From Sulfidibacterium sp964588415 (GTDB taxonomy: Bacteria; Bacteroidota; Bacteroidia; Bacteroidales; F082), in contig CAZPPK010000061.1 in assembly GCA_964588415.1 (NCBI GenBank), positions 1 to 16,065 of the forward strand: 16,065 bases of DNA, written 5' to 3'. A program made the translations under genes and the position numbers. The notes below the pieces were generated by a model. It made no database searches. It had not been told where the DNA came from and was given only the letters and a program-made list of their open reading frames with translations. This document shows positions 14,977-16,065 of this stretch, one piece after another; the first letter of the stretch is position 1, and each line of letters starts with the position of its first letter.

Positions 14977-15582
14977 ATGTTTAGAAAATTATATTTTTCC
15001 CCTTTGGGATACCTTATTTCCGGATTCTTGCAGGTGCTGGCAAAGTTTTATAAACCTTTTATGGTATACGGCTATTTTAACAGTTCGACCAAAACTTTTC
15101 AAAAATATACACGCATCAGTTCATCGGCAAAATTCATTCATAAAAAGGACATTAATCTTGGAAATCATATATGGATCGGACATTATTGTCTGGTGGACGG
15201 TACGGGAGGCGCTTCTATCGGCGAAGGAACTCAGATTTCTTCCCATACAGTGATTTATTCACACAGCAGTCAGGACGCCATCCGGCTTTTGGGGAAAGAT
15301 TTTATAAAAATCGCTGCTGAGAAAAGACCGGGTTACAAGATAAAACCTGTAAAAATCGGTGCCTATACTTTTGTAGGGACATCCTGCGTGATTTTACCCG
15401 GGGCGACTATTGGAAAGGGGTGTCTTATTGGTGCCGGATCGCTTGTCAAAGGCAATATTCCTGATTATGCCATTGCCTCTGGAAACCCGATAAAGATAAC
15501 CGGTGATACACGTGAAAGGGATAAGGCTCTTTTTGGTGATCAGATAGATATTGGGAGGTATTACGATCCGGAAGCTATTTAG
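14977..15582 (+). CDS. Left-handed beta-helix acyltransferase (WbbJ/LacA-like)
   Basis: A 201-aa hexapeptide-repeat protein. A hydrophobic N-terminal segment (FSPLGYLISGFLQVLAKFY) may sit on the membrane. The repeats run from INLGNHIWIGHYC (59-71) through GASIGEGTQIS, a loop of about 35 residues, and VKIGAYTFVGTSCVILPGATIGKGCLIGAGSLV, ending in the NIPDYAIASGNP cap typical of the family. H90 or H96 in the ISSHTVIYSHSS segment is the likely catalytic histidine. It probably O- or N-acetylates a sugar of the repeat unit using acetyl-CoA. The start codon lies one base after the GT4 stop. It is the last intact gene of the locus within the window. Confidence 0.9.
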   Translation: MFRKLYFSPLGYLISGFLQVLAKFYKPFMVYGYFNSSTKTFQKYTRISSSAKFIHKKDINLGNHIWIGHYCLVDGTGGASIGEGTQISSHTVIYSHSSQDAIRLLGKDFIKIAAEKRPGYKIKPVKIGAYTFVGTSCVILPGATIGKGCLIGAGSLVKGNIPDYAIASGNPIKITGDTRERDKALFGDQIDIGRYYDPEAI

Positions 15583-15603
15583 GTGCTTATTAGATTTCTG
15601 TTT

Positions 15604-15639
15604 ACAAACGTTTGTCATTCTGAGCGAAGCGAAGAATCT
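15604..15639 (+). repeat. Palindrome plus TTGTCATTCTGA-type dispersed repeat
   Basis: ACAAACGTTTGT (15604-15615) is a perfect 12-bp palindrome. It overlaps the start of the repeat at 15612-15639, which matches 11835-11862 with three differences. It lies 52 bp upstream of the GIY-YIG fragment. Confidence 0.75.
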
Positions 15640-15691
15640 ATAATAATACCTGAAAGGCTTTTTGGTTCAAAAATGCTAATAATTATGAAAG

Positions 15692-15871
15692 ATGAAACCC
15701 ATTGGAACCCACAATTACTTTGTTTATATAACCACCAATAAAAACAAAACAGTCCTTTATACAGGAGTGACCAATGATTTGCCTTATCGTTTGGAGCAGC
15801 ATGAAGAAGAAGCAAAGGCTGGAAAGAGATCGTTTGCCGGCAGGTATAATTGTTATTACTTGATTTATTAG
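15692..15871 (+). pseudogene. Truncated GIY-YIG nuclease domain protein
   Basis: A 59-codon reading starting MKPIGTHNYFVYI. It is the N-terminal part of the small UPF0213/YhbQ-type GIY-YIG family, normally about 85-100 aa in Bacteroidetes. Visible are the GIY-equivalent FVY (10-12), the YIG-equivalent YTG (23-25), the catalytic arginine R33 in LPYRLEQH, and RYNCYYLIY. The reading then stops at TAG, where relatives continue with the helix that carries the metal-binding glutamate (A-I-x-R-E-K-x-I-K-x-W). That residue is absent, so cleavage activity is unlikely. The missing third is replaced by hairpin-array DNA; I see no remnant in the other frames. It sits between two kinds of repeat, which suggests a link between this nuclease family and repeat spread (inference). 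Confidence 0.75.
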
Positions 15872-16065
15872 TGAAACTCTATTTTGAAAATCCGCGATAA
15901 GCGGAGCATTCGAAATAGTTAGTTGAACTAATCCCGCTTTTTCAGCGGGATATAGGTTAATACCCCGACCCTCTGGGTCGGAAACAATAATGTTTGCAAA
16001 GCAAACTCCATTTAATACCTCGATGGCTCTGCCTCGGGGTAGTTTATTATGAACACTTTGATTTC
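15872..16065. repeat. Array of five consecutive hairpins
   Basis: This region consists of stems separated by short AT-rich linkers. They are TCCGC-GATAA-GCGGA (15891-15905), ATCCCGC..GCGGGAT (15931-15951), CCGACCC-TCT-GGGTCGG (15965-15981), GTTTGC-AAA-GCAAAC (15992-16006), and an imperfect ACCTCG..CGGGGT stem around GGC-TCT-GCC (16015-16042) ending GGGGTAGT. Layout and ends resemble the 98-bp element at 11552-11649 in the same orientation, but most stem sequences differ while still pairing. No T-run follows. No gene is seen through the window edge. Confidence 0.85.

Noticed and set aside
15872..16065. tRNA cluster or structured ncRNA such as a riboswitch
   Set aside because: The stems are simple and serial, with no cloverleaf, no T-loop TTC motif and no aptamer core that I recognise.

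Overview
The window is a stretch of a Bacteroidetes chromosome, probably order Bacteroidales/Marinilabiliales. That placement rests on TAnnTTTG-type promoter boxes without clear Shine-Dalgarno sites, on interspersed repeats of the TTGTCATTCTGAGCGAAG and TCGAAATGACA type common in this phylum, on low-complexity spacers such as AAAGGCTAAAGTTCAAAGG, and on the protein families present. Apart from one doubtful reading, every gene lies on the + strand.

Left flank (1-2427). A tandem array of about 160-bp inverted-repeat (MITE-like) elements is followed by a stand-alone DUF4143-type AAA ATPase with its own promoter box, then about 530 bp of repeats. Main block (2428-15582). This is a Wzx/Wzy-type surface polysaccharide (capsule, EPS or O-antigen) locus. 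It holds two tandem Wzi-family outer-membrane proteins, a Wzx-like flippase, a GT4 and a GT2 glycosyltransferase, a Wzy-like polymerase/ligase, two more GT2 enzymes whose genes overlap, a second GT4, and a hexapeptide-repeat acyltransferase. Right flank (15583-16065). It contains another dispersed repeat, a 59-codon GIY-YIG nuclease fragment, and at least five consecutive hairpins.

Working model (inference). Five glycosyltransferases extend a lipid-linked sugar on the inner face of the cytoplasmic membrane and the acyltransferase decorates it. The flippase turns the repeat unit over, the polymerase joins units in the periplasm, and the Wzi proteins hold or organise the polymer at the cell surface. 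No priming phosphoglycosyltransferase, chain-length regulator (Wzz/Wzc), exporter (Wza) or nucleotide-sugar gene is in the window, so the locus is incomplete here.

The unusual part is the intergenic DNA. Nearly every module boundary is packed with repeats. A perfect 98-bp inverted repeat (2192-2289 and 11552-11649) brackets the first six genes of the locus, and a relative of it follows the GIY-YIG fragment. A gap of about 270 bp carries what look like the amino-terminal stubs of two unrelated genes (a four-helix-bundle S23-like protein and possibly RnpA) between inverted copies of a spacer repeat. Several locus genes begin or end inside or right next to repeat DNA, and two use TTG starts. Together these fit a locus assembled from exchanged cassettes at repeat-rich joints.
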